This document shows, piece after piece, positions 10,332 through 20,749 of a stretch of 64,000 nucleotides of DNA. The number at the start of each line of letters is the position of its first letter. Position 1 is the stretch's first letter. Under the pieces are notes generated by a model. The model made no database searches. It saw nothing but the letters and a program-made list of their open reading frames with translations, and was not told the DNA's origin. The position numbers were made by a program, and so were the translations under genes. The stretch comes from Parelaphostrongylus tenuis (Eukaryota > Nematoda > Chromadorea > Rhabditida > Metastrongylidae), in assembly GCA_019055375.1 (NCBI GenBank), contig JAHQIW010001276.1, positions 1 through 64,000 on the forward strand, given 5' to 3'.

Positions 10332-13300
10332 TGTGTGAGTGAGGGAGCGAGTAAGTGAAAGAGAAAGAGAGAGGAAGAATTTTCGGTAACAATAAAAATT
10401 TCCAGAGTAACTCTCATAAAAAAGGATTTTAACAATCTGGACAACATTGTAGAAGGGGGTGTTGCGGGAATGTTCACGAGTCACACAGTTGATGAATTAA
10501 AATTACAATGGCAACAGAAGGTACCACTTCACACTGATCAAGTCAGCGCTCAAAACGAGTAAGTTTGATTTTTCATATTCGTTCTACGGCTCTATCTGCC
10601 CTCAAATGATGTTCTACCCTATGACGACTCGTGGTTGCAGCAAAGCTTTGTTTGCAACAGAGTCCTAAACATTCCCAACCAAACCATTTCGGATTCGACA
10701 AAGATTTCGACGCTACCGTTTAGAGATCTGGTCGGGAGCAAAGTGTCAACTGCTGCTGTTCAATTCAGCTGCCTGGTTCTTCTCTTTCAGACGCTGTAAA
10801 AATCGAAGAAAGCGTTGTGGTGAGCATGCCATAAGAGAGTATAACTGGTTCAGTAATTTCCAGAGATTACAACGATCGTGATGAGTATGTTGTTTGCCGA
10901 ATCACTCTTTTGAATGAACGATCGTTGATATTCGAGCCACGACTAACCCACAATGGCTATCGTATTCAAAGTAAAATAGGTGAATATCGAGTAGTGTTAC
11001 AAGTGTGGGACGACAATTTCACGTCAATAGCTCAACCTTTCGATAGAATGATATTGGTGAGTTTCTTGAAATTTTGTGTACATTTCCTTTTTTCTGTCGA
11101 CAACGCAAATTTTAGCCCTCTCAGATACCAGAACTGATTTTATTGTTTCAAGCTAAAAAGTAGTATACTAGGGCTGGAAAGAAGGTTGTGGGGCACTTTA
11201 CTAAGCACGAGATAACTCCCATTCATATTATTGAAGTTTCTTCTGGGAATTTTCTCACTGAAGACCTAGATATTATTCGTCATCGTCTTCATTTTGTAGC
11301 AAGCCTCCGCCATGTCCTACAATGCAGTCGAATCGAAGTTTGTGGTATTATTGCGTCATTATTGGAGAAAGGGTTCTTCACAGCGAGCTGCAGTCGATGA
11401 AATCGACGAAGCTGAAAAGGAAGGCACAATAAGGAATTCTATTACTGGACGCTGATATCAAAGGTTCTCAGTGCCGCAGATCTTAACCTCAAAGACAAGC
11501 CTTGTTCAGGACTCCCAACAAAGTTGAACAAAGAAGATTTTATTGCTGCTTTGGAAGATGAATCGTCGTCAAGTGCTCGCGAATTGGCAACGAAACTTGA
11601 TGTTCCTTATACAACTGTGCTAACTCATCTCCATCAGCTTTACTTTGTCCACAAGAAGCCACGCAAGATCAGTGCGAACTCATTGAAGCACGAACCGCCT
11701 AAAGAGTCGACATTTGTTGTCAGCTGCTCAATAGTCCAGATCCGAAACTCGGCGGGATTATAATGATGATTATGATGTTGATTAACTCATTTCCTCAGAT
11801 AAATAACAACTGAGTTAACAAGTGTCGAATTGCGGTAGAGTTTATGGGACACCCAATACGTGCTCCTGCATTTACTATGCTAGACACGAGAACTTCTTAT
11901 AAGAAACTGTTCAACTTTGATGCATAAAATCATCGCCAGATTTCCCATGACACGAATCGTTTGATTTGTAATTGATTCCTATGAAACATTATGGGCACAG
12001 TGTTCTCCATGTAAGATTTTCGCATTTCTACTAGGCCAAAGTCTAGTGATTACTTCGGGGAAATAAAGCTATACGTTCTAAGCAAAAACTGTCTACGCGA
12101 TTAAAAGGCTTCAGGTAATTCAGTCATTGAATTGAACGTCGCATTTTTAAATGACGGCTTATCGTACTCACACAGTTACAAGTGGATCGGTCTTTGAACA
12201 GGATACAATTTTAGCCGGCGATACATTGTATTTATCCAATTGCAAATGGTCCGATAATCTCCATGCAAAATTAAAATTTAAGCAACAAAGAGTTTATTGA
12301 TTTCAGACATTCATTTTTTGCATGCGAAAAAAATCTTGAATGTATAACTGGTCAATTGTACTGTTGATATAACTACGTCCCTTTCTTCTTGCTTTTTTGC
12401 ACTCTGAAATATAAATAATGTTCTTGATCTGATGCGCATCCTGGAATATGCTGATTTGGCAACTTACTTATGACCCGCTTTCCCGTGGCTTTTTCCTTTC
12501 GAAATTTTCAATTTCTTATGTACTAATTTCCTGCAAACTTCATCATTTTTGATGTAATAGACATTGTTGATAGCTTAGACTCATTCACTAAAGGAACAAA
12601 AGTTAAGCATTGTCGAGTGCTTTGCTCCTTGGATTTCCTCCTATCCCAATCTCAAAAGTTTTTCAATATAGTACCACAAAATGGATCACCATGCGGACGT
12701 TAATGAAACATCAGCACGTATCACACTGTCGAAATTATAGAAGGCTATGAGTTATGGTTTATCATCATACCAATCTTGATACCAAAGCAACTAATAGGAA
12801 GGTTTTCTGGTAAACACGATAAATTTGTGTTCGACGTGAACAGAACGAAAAATAAAGTGTTTTAGGTGAGCATGGCATACACACCCGTAACAAAACAAGG
12901 AAGTCTAGGATTTTCTATGTACTCATAATATGACCAGAATGTGACTGCGGGTAATTCAAGAATAGCAAGGACTGAATAGATATCATATATCCAGTCTTGC
13001 ATAAATCTTGGATAAAGAACGAAAATCGTTCCAATATCTTGAATTTTTTCCACTTGTTAGAGAACGACGAAGATAATGCTTTGAGTGACCTAATAAGTCA
13101 GTGGAAGCTTTATTTCCATCTATCTCGTACTACCAGTTTATAATTTAAGATGCAAAACTCACCCCTCAGTTGATCCTCCCGCTCCCCTTGTCGCACCTTG
13201 CGTCGCTCCCGTAGTGTTGGTTGCTTTTTTGCTACTTTTTTTCTTTCCTGCGCCAGCTTTATCGGGTTTCGTACTGGCAAGTGGTGCAGGCCTAGGGCCC

Positions 13301-16300
13301 GGGGTTGAATGCTGCTTCTTGAGAGCATTTGGAGGGAATGGTGGTGGTGGTGGACGTACGGGTGGTGGTGGTGGACCTACGGGTGGCAGAGGTACGGATG
13401 GTGGTGGTTGAGGTACGGGTGGTGGAGGTGGGGCGTCATTGCCCAATTCTCCCATCATTTCATATTCATCACCCATTTTTAGCGGTCGGCCTAGGTCAAA
13501 GTAGTAATTAAAGTGAACCACACCGTTTTTGAAAACATCACTGCAGTAACGTTCTGATAAATGATAAAGGATAAAGCATTCGGTGTGATTAGTTTGTAAG
13601 GAATGTATTATATAATGCTTGCTCATCGACTATGTATTATTGTAGTGGTGACTGGTTGCATATTTGACATATGAAATGGCTTATGATGCTCAAGAAAGTA
13701 TCAGTTTGGCGTTTTATCCTCCCAGACAAGTTCGGCGGGAATATACCGAGTTTGCAGGAATTTCAGTTTGCAGGAAAGGGCTGGCTGATTCGATCCACCT
13801 CATCGACTGTTTTCTAACCATGCTATAAACAATCATTATAGTCCGTAAAAATGTTTGAAGCCTTACCGAGATTGTTAATACGTTGGCGAAAAAGTTGTGA
13901 GAGAATGCCTGTAATTTTTTTGGGTGTCGGCCAAAATAAGAATGCCATTCTGCAAGCCACGCTATCGTGGATAAAGTGGGCCAGGCACGAAATGCGTTAA
14001 AACGACAACTGAGGTACGAGAGTTGTCACCGATTGGATTCCTCAGGATACGAAGCGCTCTACACGAAGGCTACGAACCCGATGGTCCGATTTCTTCACGA
14101 AAATATATAGTACTAAAAGAAAGAATGATGCTCGACGAATTTCTCCAGCAAAGAGGACTCAATGGGCTAATTTTGCACGCGTCAGGATAAATTGGAAGTT
14201 TCAGTGGTGCCCGCAAGAATCACTCGATGATCAACGGGACGACAGGTGATACAGCTAAATGCACATTGGACAATGTTAGCTGATTCCACACAGACGCGGT
14301 TGTAAAATGGTGGTCATCTTAACACATAAGTGATCTCATACGTACACGCAAACTTAATTGAACAAAAGAGGTAAAGTGTATTAACCACCTCGGTAGCTTG
14401 ACATTTTTTTGTTGGCGTGCCACTCGGACCACGTGTCACTGGAACGCAAAGCGTATGCAGTGTGCATACAAAAACCAGAATGCTAAAAGCCTCCGCAAAT
14501 CGTCTAGATTCAGTGCGTACTCGTTCCGGCTGTATATTTCTCTTCCCGCCAAGAGCTTTGTATTGCCGGTTGGTTTTTGCAAAAAATCGGTTGCTCATTC
14601 AACAGAGATTGTGTCAGATGTAGCTTCTGAAAAACTTTCTCTGAGCGCAATATCTTACACAAAGACATTCATCCAACAAAAGTGAGTGATACGCAAAAGT
14701 TCACTACCTCAGGCGGAAGCTGAACCCACGTTTCATCCTTACCGAGAGCGCATGCTACCACTACACCACCAAGGCCTTACACGAAAAATATGTTTCCTTT
14801 GAGTTTTTATGTAAAGCAGGGCCGGCGAAAAAAGGAGGTCTATATCCAAATAAGAAGAAGAAGAAGAAGAGGAAATGCATGTATTATTTTAGAAAAGGAA
14901 ATAGAATCCCACATATTCACTAACAGGTTATATTTTCATTGATGGGTGGCGAATTGCACATGATGCGGTAACTTATATTCAACTTCGACTTATTTACATG
15001 CTAATACTCTTTTGCTGCTGTATAGTAATATCTAGTGTTGATCGATTTTGAAAAAGGAGATCTGAGAGCAAGAACTTTTTGTTCACCTCTTTAATAGCTA
15101 TTATGGATGTCTTATGGCGTTATGTTAATGTATTTGAGGATGGTGAGTGATATGCAAAACTGAATCTTTGGGTGGTGTTGTACCCGTGTTTGGGCCATAG
15201 CGGGAGCGTCTAATACCAGTATACCAAATCCGTTGCTCTCCTTCCACTCTTGCTGCGATAAAAGGCATCAAAGCTGTCAGCAATAAGCTGAGTATGAGAC
15301 TCGAGTTCAACTCCCGTCTGAGGTTCAGGGTTTTGCATATCACAAAATAATCTTAGGTTTGCGACCCATTTGAATCACAAGTCGGAGACGAGTTTTCTCA
15401 TAAATAAGCCTAAGGCTATAACTTATACATGTGACGCTAATAAGGTTGCCGATTGATAGCTTTTACAACGTTCCACATTTCTTCAGGTTCCTCCAAACCT
15501 GCCTGAAACTCAACTATTTGAACTTCCTGATGAAGATTCAGTCAAAGTTGTATGTCTGATGTGTATTGGTGAGTCCGTGTAGGAAAATTTTTGATGTGCA
15601 GATTTTCACAAGGCGCTAATTTCGTATTGATCTATTTAGTGTTAAAATCGAATCCAATGCTTTTCCAGATTACGGTAGCGACTTTCGACTATAAAAGCAT
15701 ATGGATCGAGTATACAGTTTATTTACCTGATGATGCGACATGTACCAACGGCAATACTGAAGGACAGACTTCAGCTTGTACGGCGGGTAAGGTAAGGCAT
15801 ATTCAATATATTCGAGTACAGCACTATTGAAATTGATTGTCATATGATTCAAACAGGCACAAATGTACATTAATTCGTCAAAGTAGTGTGTCAGAGCTGC
15901 AAAGTTGGCTCCGTTTTCTAGAGATTCTGAGGAGCATCAATGTATTCTTTCAACAAGATGATAACAACGAAGCTTCCGGCGTTAATCATTCAACGAGAAT
16001 GTGGTATACACCCGACTTTATCAAACACCGCAGGGTTAATGAAATGCAGATTTAGCTTATACAAAACTTTCACTGGCTTTCCGTTACAACAAGTCTTTGT
16101 TTTTATCCTCGCAAACAAGTCCAATGCCAGTTGGCTGATCCCACTGGAGTTGAAGTCTTGTTGAGCAACGCGAACAAACTATTGGTCAGTTCATTATGTT
16201 ATGCATTGTAAATCACTTCTAACCACTGCTGAACACACATCATTGCGTTTTCCTATAAAATCTTTCATAATAACTTTTTCAATACGGTACCAGCCATAGG

Positions 16301-19241
16301 TCAGTCGTGAAATAGTGATTTTCCTAATAGGGTATAGTGACGGACACCTTGTTACGCTGCTTAAAAATAGGGATCTTTGCTGAAGTCGTTCCTGTTGGTG
16401 CAAGACTGAACCTAAGGCAATCCAACGAGATGGTAGTCAAGTGTATATTGGTTAAACATGGATCCACGCGAAACACGGTGTTGCCAACTCTCGTATGAAA
16501 AAACTTGGAAGAATGGATTGCATATTTTTCGATCTTTGATTTTTCAAAATATACCGAGACTTTGAGCGTCAAATTACTTTATAATTCTTGCTGAGTGGAA
16601 AAAAAATCAAATTCAATGTTGGATTTGAAAAAAAACGCAGAGACAATCGTAGATCGTAGAGATCGAGGATTCAAAGGGCTAGAATTGCCAATTGCTATCA
16701 TATCCTTAAAACAGTATCAAATTGAATGATTTATGGAATTTCTAAACGTGTCGGAAGCAGATATTGTTTCGTATTTACAAAAATCTAGCTCACGAGGGAC
16801 GGGATTGTGCACGCACGACGTGCTCATATAATGCCTTGCGTGGTAACATTTTACTTATAATGTGATAGTTCATCTTGTGCGAAATTTGTAACTAACTTGA
16901 GTAGTATAACATTTGTATTATCTTCATAAATCTACAAAACTTAGCGAAACTCCTACCACTAAGAAATTGTTTTCGTACCTTCTACTGCATTTTTTTTTGG
17001 CTTTTTTTCGTAAGACGGCACGAGATGATGCAAAGACCCTTCCGCTAGACAAGAACTTTCATAATAGCTTTAGTAACATTCAAAAGCTTAACTCTGCGGC
17101 TACCGCACTATATGCCCCCTTTTCTAAAAGGCTCATTTATAACGCTGTATCACTCAAAATAAATAATGTTTCACACGTCCGCTCGTTTAAACTATAACTT
17201 TGCTAGAAGCAGAGAAGCATATGAACGTGTAGAGGAAATCTTTGGTATCAGAATTATACGTTTCAAGAAGAGCTTTATCGAAAGTGGAGAAAAAAATTTA
17301 TAATCAAAAAACAAAGATTGCACGCGACATCTGTAGCGCGTTACAATCGGCCGATCTGTTGATTGAAATAGGCATCTCCTTTCTCCCAGCTCACACAAAA
17401 TCCCAAAAACAAACGCCCACCTATGTGAGACTCGACCTTATGTCTCTGCTATACTGCAGTGAGACCGCCTTTTTAGAAAATAAGCACAGCGTTGCAATTG
17501 TGGAAGCTTACTTCATCGGATGTTTACCTATAATCTGAGGAAAGAGTTCTGTCATGCGAGAAATATGCGTATGTGAAACACAAATGTTTTCCTTTCGCTA
17601 AAGCGCTATAAAAGATTTCCTTGAAAACGGCTTCGTAGCGCACTACCAAGAGATTTGGGCTTTCGAATGGTTATTAAAGATGAAATGAAAAGTCTTTCTT
17701 CAGCGAGAGTGGTCGTTTCTCCATCCCGTGCCGTCTAACGCAAGGAAGTCTTTTTGAATACTTTTATTCACAAATAGGACTATTCTATATTACCAGAGCT
17801 CAGTCCATTACGAATCGAAAACTATGATGGGAAATTCACAATTTTTGTTCAATCAATTACATGCCTCATATTCAGACGGAAAATATCATTTCTGTTGGCC
17901 GATCGAGTTTGCCGTCCAAGCGACTGACATTTCTCTATTTCTTGTGCGATTTCGGGTACGCTCGGAAGATCTTTGGGGTCGTCAATATGTAGCCGGTTAC
18001 GCTTGTCTCACAGCACTTATATTACCTGGAAGGTACCACTAACTCAAGTAATCATTAGTTATTCAGAAAAGTGCATTGATGCATGAATTTGCAAAGTTGA
18101 GGACATAAAATCCAACCTCTTGCTCGATATGACCAATGTCATACAGCTGAAACTGTTTCCTTGCTTTCTGGACAGAATGTATATAGCGGCTGCACATTTT
18201 TATAGCTTTACACGGTTATCAACCACTCGACAACACATTCTCAGCAATTCTGAAATTTTTGCGCCTTGTTAGGATAACATGCAGTACTTGTTTCTGTTGT
18301 TAACTTGCTGGTGGATGCAAGAAGAAAGGGAAAGAATTTACAGAACAGACTATCGAATTGAATGCTGGAGACCATAAAATTTGGCGATGCCGTCAGCGAA
18401 CTACGTGAGTTCTTTCGTCGGTCAGGCAATTGACATCGACTTCTTCAACGCAGAAGACGTCTGTGCATCAATCTTTTTATCAGTGATCAAAATGATACAC
18501 TTACACAACTATTTAAGCGATTCTTTGTGAGTACTCTCCACAAAACCCTGTTTGATAACAAAAATTATTGAAAACCTTCGTCGTTTTCCATTTGAATAAG
18601 ACAATCAAAGTTATAATTTCAAAGACAAAGGTATGAATTCATATCTGCTCAACACTGTTACATTGACATCTAATTTTGGTATCATTGCGGAGTGGACATT
18701 TTCAACCTTGCGCTGTCTCATCGTGACCCTATGGATGTCATACCGGCCATTTCAGAAGTTTTCACATAGTCTCCCCTTCCCAATGTGACTCTCGGCCTAT
18801 GAAATAGTCTTTTTCGGAGTATCAATAGATTTTATCACTTCTCTATTATCCAATGTATGTTTAATGTTCTCGTACTAAGCGTCCCATGTTTTTAATGTTC
18901 TTGTTTAACTCTCAAAATAACACTCATCCTCCATTGATCAACGCCGAGAGCACCATTCTTTATCCTTTCACTAATAGTTATGTATTAACACAATTACTTA
19001 TAGGGAACTGCGGAAACCTCCATGTGGCTACATGTTGTTCCTTTAACTGTGGTCCGTGGCATTCTTGATTAGGGGTTTGGAAGAAGGTCTCACCGTTACA
19101 ATGCAACGATCTTATGTTAATCAGTGCAGATTCGACTATCAGATCGCTCACGTTGTTGGTCTAACGAGTCCGAAATTTATATTTATCCCAACTAATCTGG
19201 TATCAATTCTACAGCTTTGCTCAAGAGATTGTAAGAGCTAG
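10137..19241 (+). CDS. mks-1: MKS1-like B9-domain ciliary protein, left copy (B9 exons damaged)
   Basis: Proposed exons: 10137-10192, 10481-10558, 10864-11056, 15487-15568 (or to about 15574), 15669-15791, 17876-18032, 18344-18526 and 19073-19241 (TAG). Landmarks match MKS1 in order: LKLQWQQK (human IGWQEKL), DEYVVCRITLLNERSLIFEP (human YEHVLCTLKVDSN...VKPDF), TFDYKSIWIEYTVYLP (human YEYDNLYVHFFVELP), SEDLWGRQYVAGYACL (human LDFWQRYRVEGYG), then ECWRPIKIGDAVSELREFFV (human [20 protein letters not shown]), then GLTVTMQRSYVNQ (human GTVTFRLHCLQQSR). MKS1 acts with B9D1 and B9D2 at the ciliary transition zone. Phases join well except between exons 4 and 5, where homology wants GE, encoded by the apparent donor itself. 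The exon 2 acceptor is weak. In this copy exon 6 lacks one G after the acceptor and exon 7 has a net deletion followed by an inserted T, so it is frameshifted unless these are sequencing errors. Further 5' exons are possible. Confidence 0.75.
10278..10376. repeat. GA-rich microsatellite
   Basis: GAAAGAAAGA followed by (GA)n, then mixed GTGA/GAGC and GAAAGAGA repeats. It lies in the first mks-1 intron. Two minus-strand open frames rich in Ser-Leu are artefacts of it. Confidence 0.9.
11168..11766 (+). pseudogene. mariner-like transposase, 5' fragment
   Basis: The left end CTAGGGCTGGAAAGAAGGTTGTGGGGCACTT is preceded by TA and resembles the inverse of the mariner right end at 27031-27059. An ATG at 11312 opens SYNAVESKFVVLL...SSQRAAVDEID, the mariner N-terminal helix-turn-helix. 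After a frameshift, DLNLKDKPCSGLPTKLNKED and ELATKLDVPYTTVLTHLHQL (second helix-turn-helix) follow, then FVHKKPRK. Homology stops at about 11766, before any catalytic Asp, so the copy is truncated and dead. It lies in the long intron of mks-1, right after exon 3. Confidence 0.8.
11767..13161. other. mks-1 intron, no clear feature
   Basis: A minus-strand open stretch at 12862-13053 reads like a membrane helix (YDIYSVLAILELPAVTFWSY) and could be an exon. It does not join in phase to the candidate exon at 13162-13530. A GATGATTATGATGTTGATTAA repeat-like run lies at about 11764. Nothing else is recognised. Confidence 0.35.
13162..13530 (-). CDS. Candidate proline-rich exon inside mks-1 intron
   Basis: On the minus strand, an acceptor-like TTACTGCAG precedes an open stretch that reads SDVFKNGVVHFNYYFDLGRP, then KMGDEYEMMGELGND, then polyproline (APPPPPVPQPPPSVPLPPV). 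A basic, Thr/Gly-rich end (GAGKKKSSKKATNTT) follows, ending at a GTGAGT donor near 13162. Polyproline runs usually bind SH3, WW or EVH1 domains or profilin. Nothing identifies the family. The frame stays open upstream to an ATG at 13626. The same exon is open in the duplicate. Strand bias in the GGT/ACC repeats could produce such a frame by chance, but the flanking non-repeat residues look coding. Confidence 0.4.
13948..14249 (+). pseudogene. RTE-type non-LTR retrotransposon, 3' end of reverse transcriptase ORF
   Basis: The plus-strand frame reads WARHEMR, then two stop codons, then VVTDWIPQDTKRSTRRLRTR, WSDFFTK, RTQWANFARVRINWK and ends DDQRDDR at a TGA (14247-14249). This order (WAGHVMR, TDWIPRD-KR, RTRWSDFF, WA-LARDR-KW) is the conserved C-terminus of RTE-like LINE proteins common in nematodes. 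Only this 5'-truncated end is present, with stops. It lies in the same sense as mks-1, in its intron. Confidence 0.8.
14690..14790 (-). repeat. tRNA-derived sequence (SINE head-like)
   Basis: Minus strand: GGTGGTGTAGTGGTAGCATGCGC is an A-box-like D-arm. GTGGGTTCAGCTTCC, about 35 bases on, is a B-box-like T-arm. The 3' flank, GAACTTTTGCGTATCACTCAC, resembles the ends of the 195-bp element at 15148-15342, which suggests a shared SINE family. The copy is at 58564-58664. Confidence 0.5.
15148..15342. mobile_element. Small element with perfect 13-bp inverted ends
   Basis: TGATATGCAAAAC at 15148-15160 and GTTTTGCATATCA at 15330-15342 are exact inverted repeats 195 bp apart overall. GAGTTCAACTCCCG near 15303 resembles a pol III B box, so the element may be a folded-back tRNA-derived SINE rather than a classic MITE. 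It lies in the mks-1 intron. Confidence 0.6.
17041..17712 (+). mobile_element. Palindromic MITE, copy 2
   Basis: The left end CCGCTAGACAAGAACTTTCATAATAG pairs with the right end GATGAAATGAAAAGTCTTTCTTCAGCGAG, both matching the family ends seen at 25123-25970. Internal blocks shared with the family include CATATGAACGTGTAGAGGAAATC, TATACTGCAGTGAGACCGCC and AGCACAGCGTTG. The open frames at 16913-17197 and 17242-17538 fall in it and are not conserved. Confidence 0.65.
18527..19072. other. Last intron of mks-1
   Basis: Runs from the GTGAGTACTC donor to the TTCTTGATTAG acceptor. An open frame at 18886-19068 lies in it but has no homology. The sequence is present in all three units. Confidence 0.5.
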
Positions 19242-19631
19242 GTCAACTCAAGGCGCGATTGAAGCTGACTGTCGCTGGTATTTATCCGTTGTTTGTTACC
19301 GTCATGGGTACTTTTCCGTCACCAGTAATCATTTTTATAGATGCGTTTCTCCACTAGAAAGAGATCATCCACTATACTTTCAGTTATTAATTGGAAGTTT
19401 GGTCTGGGAGATCTCAAAGTGCATTTAGTATTTGATTAGGTCTTATAACTATGCTGGCAACGAGAATAAGCTGTGTTTGACACACGATACGCGTTTTTGA
19501 AGGTCTGTTCGTTGTTTAGTTGCAATTATTTTTTCCATTTCGTAAGGAGTTCTGAGGTCGTGTTGGAAACGTAAAAGAAACTTTGATCTATGGTTCTGTG
19601 GGATGGGTTTTTTGATACTTTTCTGTTAGGC

Positions 19632-20440
19632 GACAAATGAATATGCGACGTCATTGGCTGGTCAATTATAGTAGTAATTGTAATCATTCAAAAAAGTCTC
19701 TAGTTAGAGCTGTATACGGCCGGCTTTTCGAAACACCCCTTTATAACGCTGTAAAATCCAAAATAAAATTATGTTCTACACGACCACGTGTTTTTCTTTT
19801 TATCTCGCGTTTATTTCGTTGGACAAAACTCCTGCCTTAAACTGCCACTACTCTTTGTAAAGTAAAGTCTCGAAGAACTGAAAATGTATTTGCTTTTGCT
19901 AAAGCTTTTTTAATGGCATTGTAGGAGAAAGAAAAGATTTGTGTTCTCAACCTCGCCGGACAGACCCTTTCTTTAGATGATTAGTAATCATCGAAAGCGT
20001 AAGGTTCATTGGTTCCAACGTTGTATTTATTTCCTAGAAAGGACCGTTTCACTGCAGTATGGCAAGGAAAACAAGATCGAGTTTCACATCATCGACGAGC
20101 TTGTTTACCGACTAATCTATGAGGTGAGACGAGGAGATTGATCGGTTTCCTCAAGTGTTAGGCATGTGAATGAAACGTGTTATTCAATTGGACTTTTTTT
20201 TTCTCCGCTTTGAGAGAAACTCCAGATAAAACTATTAGTTCAGATATCACCGTATTTCCTCTGCATGTTCCTACGCTTTTCGCTCTTCCAGCGAATTATG
20301 TGGTGATTAAGATGAAGGCGCGGAGCGGGTGTGAAACACATTTTAATTTGAATTTCACTGCATTGTAAACGGGTGTTTTGAGAAACAAATCACGTACAGC
20401 TCTATTCAAAGATTTAGTTTTTTGAATGACGAGTGACACA
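19632..20440 (+). mobile_element. Palindromic MITE, copy 3 (right end truncated)
   Basis: The left end is GCGACAAATGAATATGCGACGTCATTGGCTGG. Internal family blocks are CTGTAAAATCCAAAATAAAATTATG, GGACCGTTTCACTGCAGTATGGC and TTCCAGCGAATTATGTGG. In unit 2 the complete element (32546-33413) ends CTTGTCCAAAAAATGAGGTTAGATATTCATTGG. Here the right end is lost at about 20440, next to a deletion relative to unit 2. Confidence 0.6.
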
Positions 20441-20690
20441 TGTGGCGAGCGATTTTTTTTAAACTCTAGAAAAGAACGAAAAACGCGTTGACGCCAAAGG
20501 GTTGAAAATGATTACGGACAGCAGAAAAGTATCCATTCATGTATGGATTCTAAACACTTTTGATCACTATATCAAAAGATTTATTATTAAGTGTATTGTA
20601 CTCATAAATATACCACCAATCTTTCCTCACAGTTCATTCGGGATGCTGTTTTTCAATGGTTACTTCGTTGAACTCTGCTGTTATTAGTGT

Positions 20691-20693
<3 letters not shown>

Positions 20694-20734
<41 letters not shown>

Positions 20735-20749
20735 TCTCTCCATCTCTCT
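20694..20749. repeat. (CT)n microsatellite
   Basis: TCTCTCTC run with a few interruptions, giving Ser-Leu-rich spurious frames. It is present in shorter form in unit 2 at 34122. Confidence 0.9.

Larger units (their letters stand above)
1..20120 (+). repeat. Left copy of ~43.87-kb-period duplication
   Basis: This stretch recurs in the same orientation at 43876-64000. Every landmark is repeated at an offset of 43869-43875, for example the BAR gene, the mks-1 exons, the SINEs and the AT tract. Differences up to about 17.7 kb are rare and are mostly one-base changes or homopolymer indels. Beyond that, differences are clearly denser. The left edge is outside the window. The pattern fits a recent tandem segmental duplication, or two haplotypes joined by the assembler. 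Confidence 0.95.

Noticed and set aside
11116..11163. Short terminal exon (PSQIPELILLFQAKK) after mks-1 exon 3
   Set aside because: It fits in phase with a TTTTAG acceptor, but MKS1 homology continues in the exons from 15487 on, so it could only be an alternative end.
16324..16572. Possible extra mks-1 exon on the plus strand near 16333-16430
   Set aside because: An open stretch with an AG before it, but it is not needed for the MKS1 alignment and exon 5 already joins exon 6 in phase.
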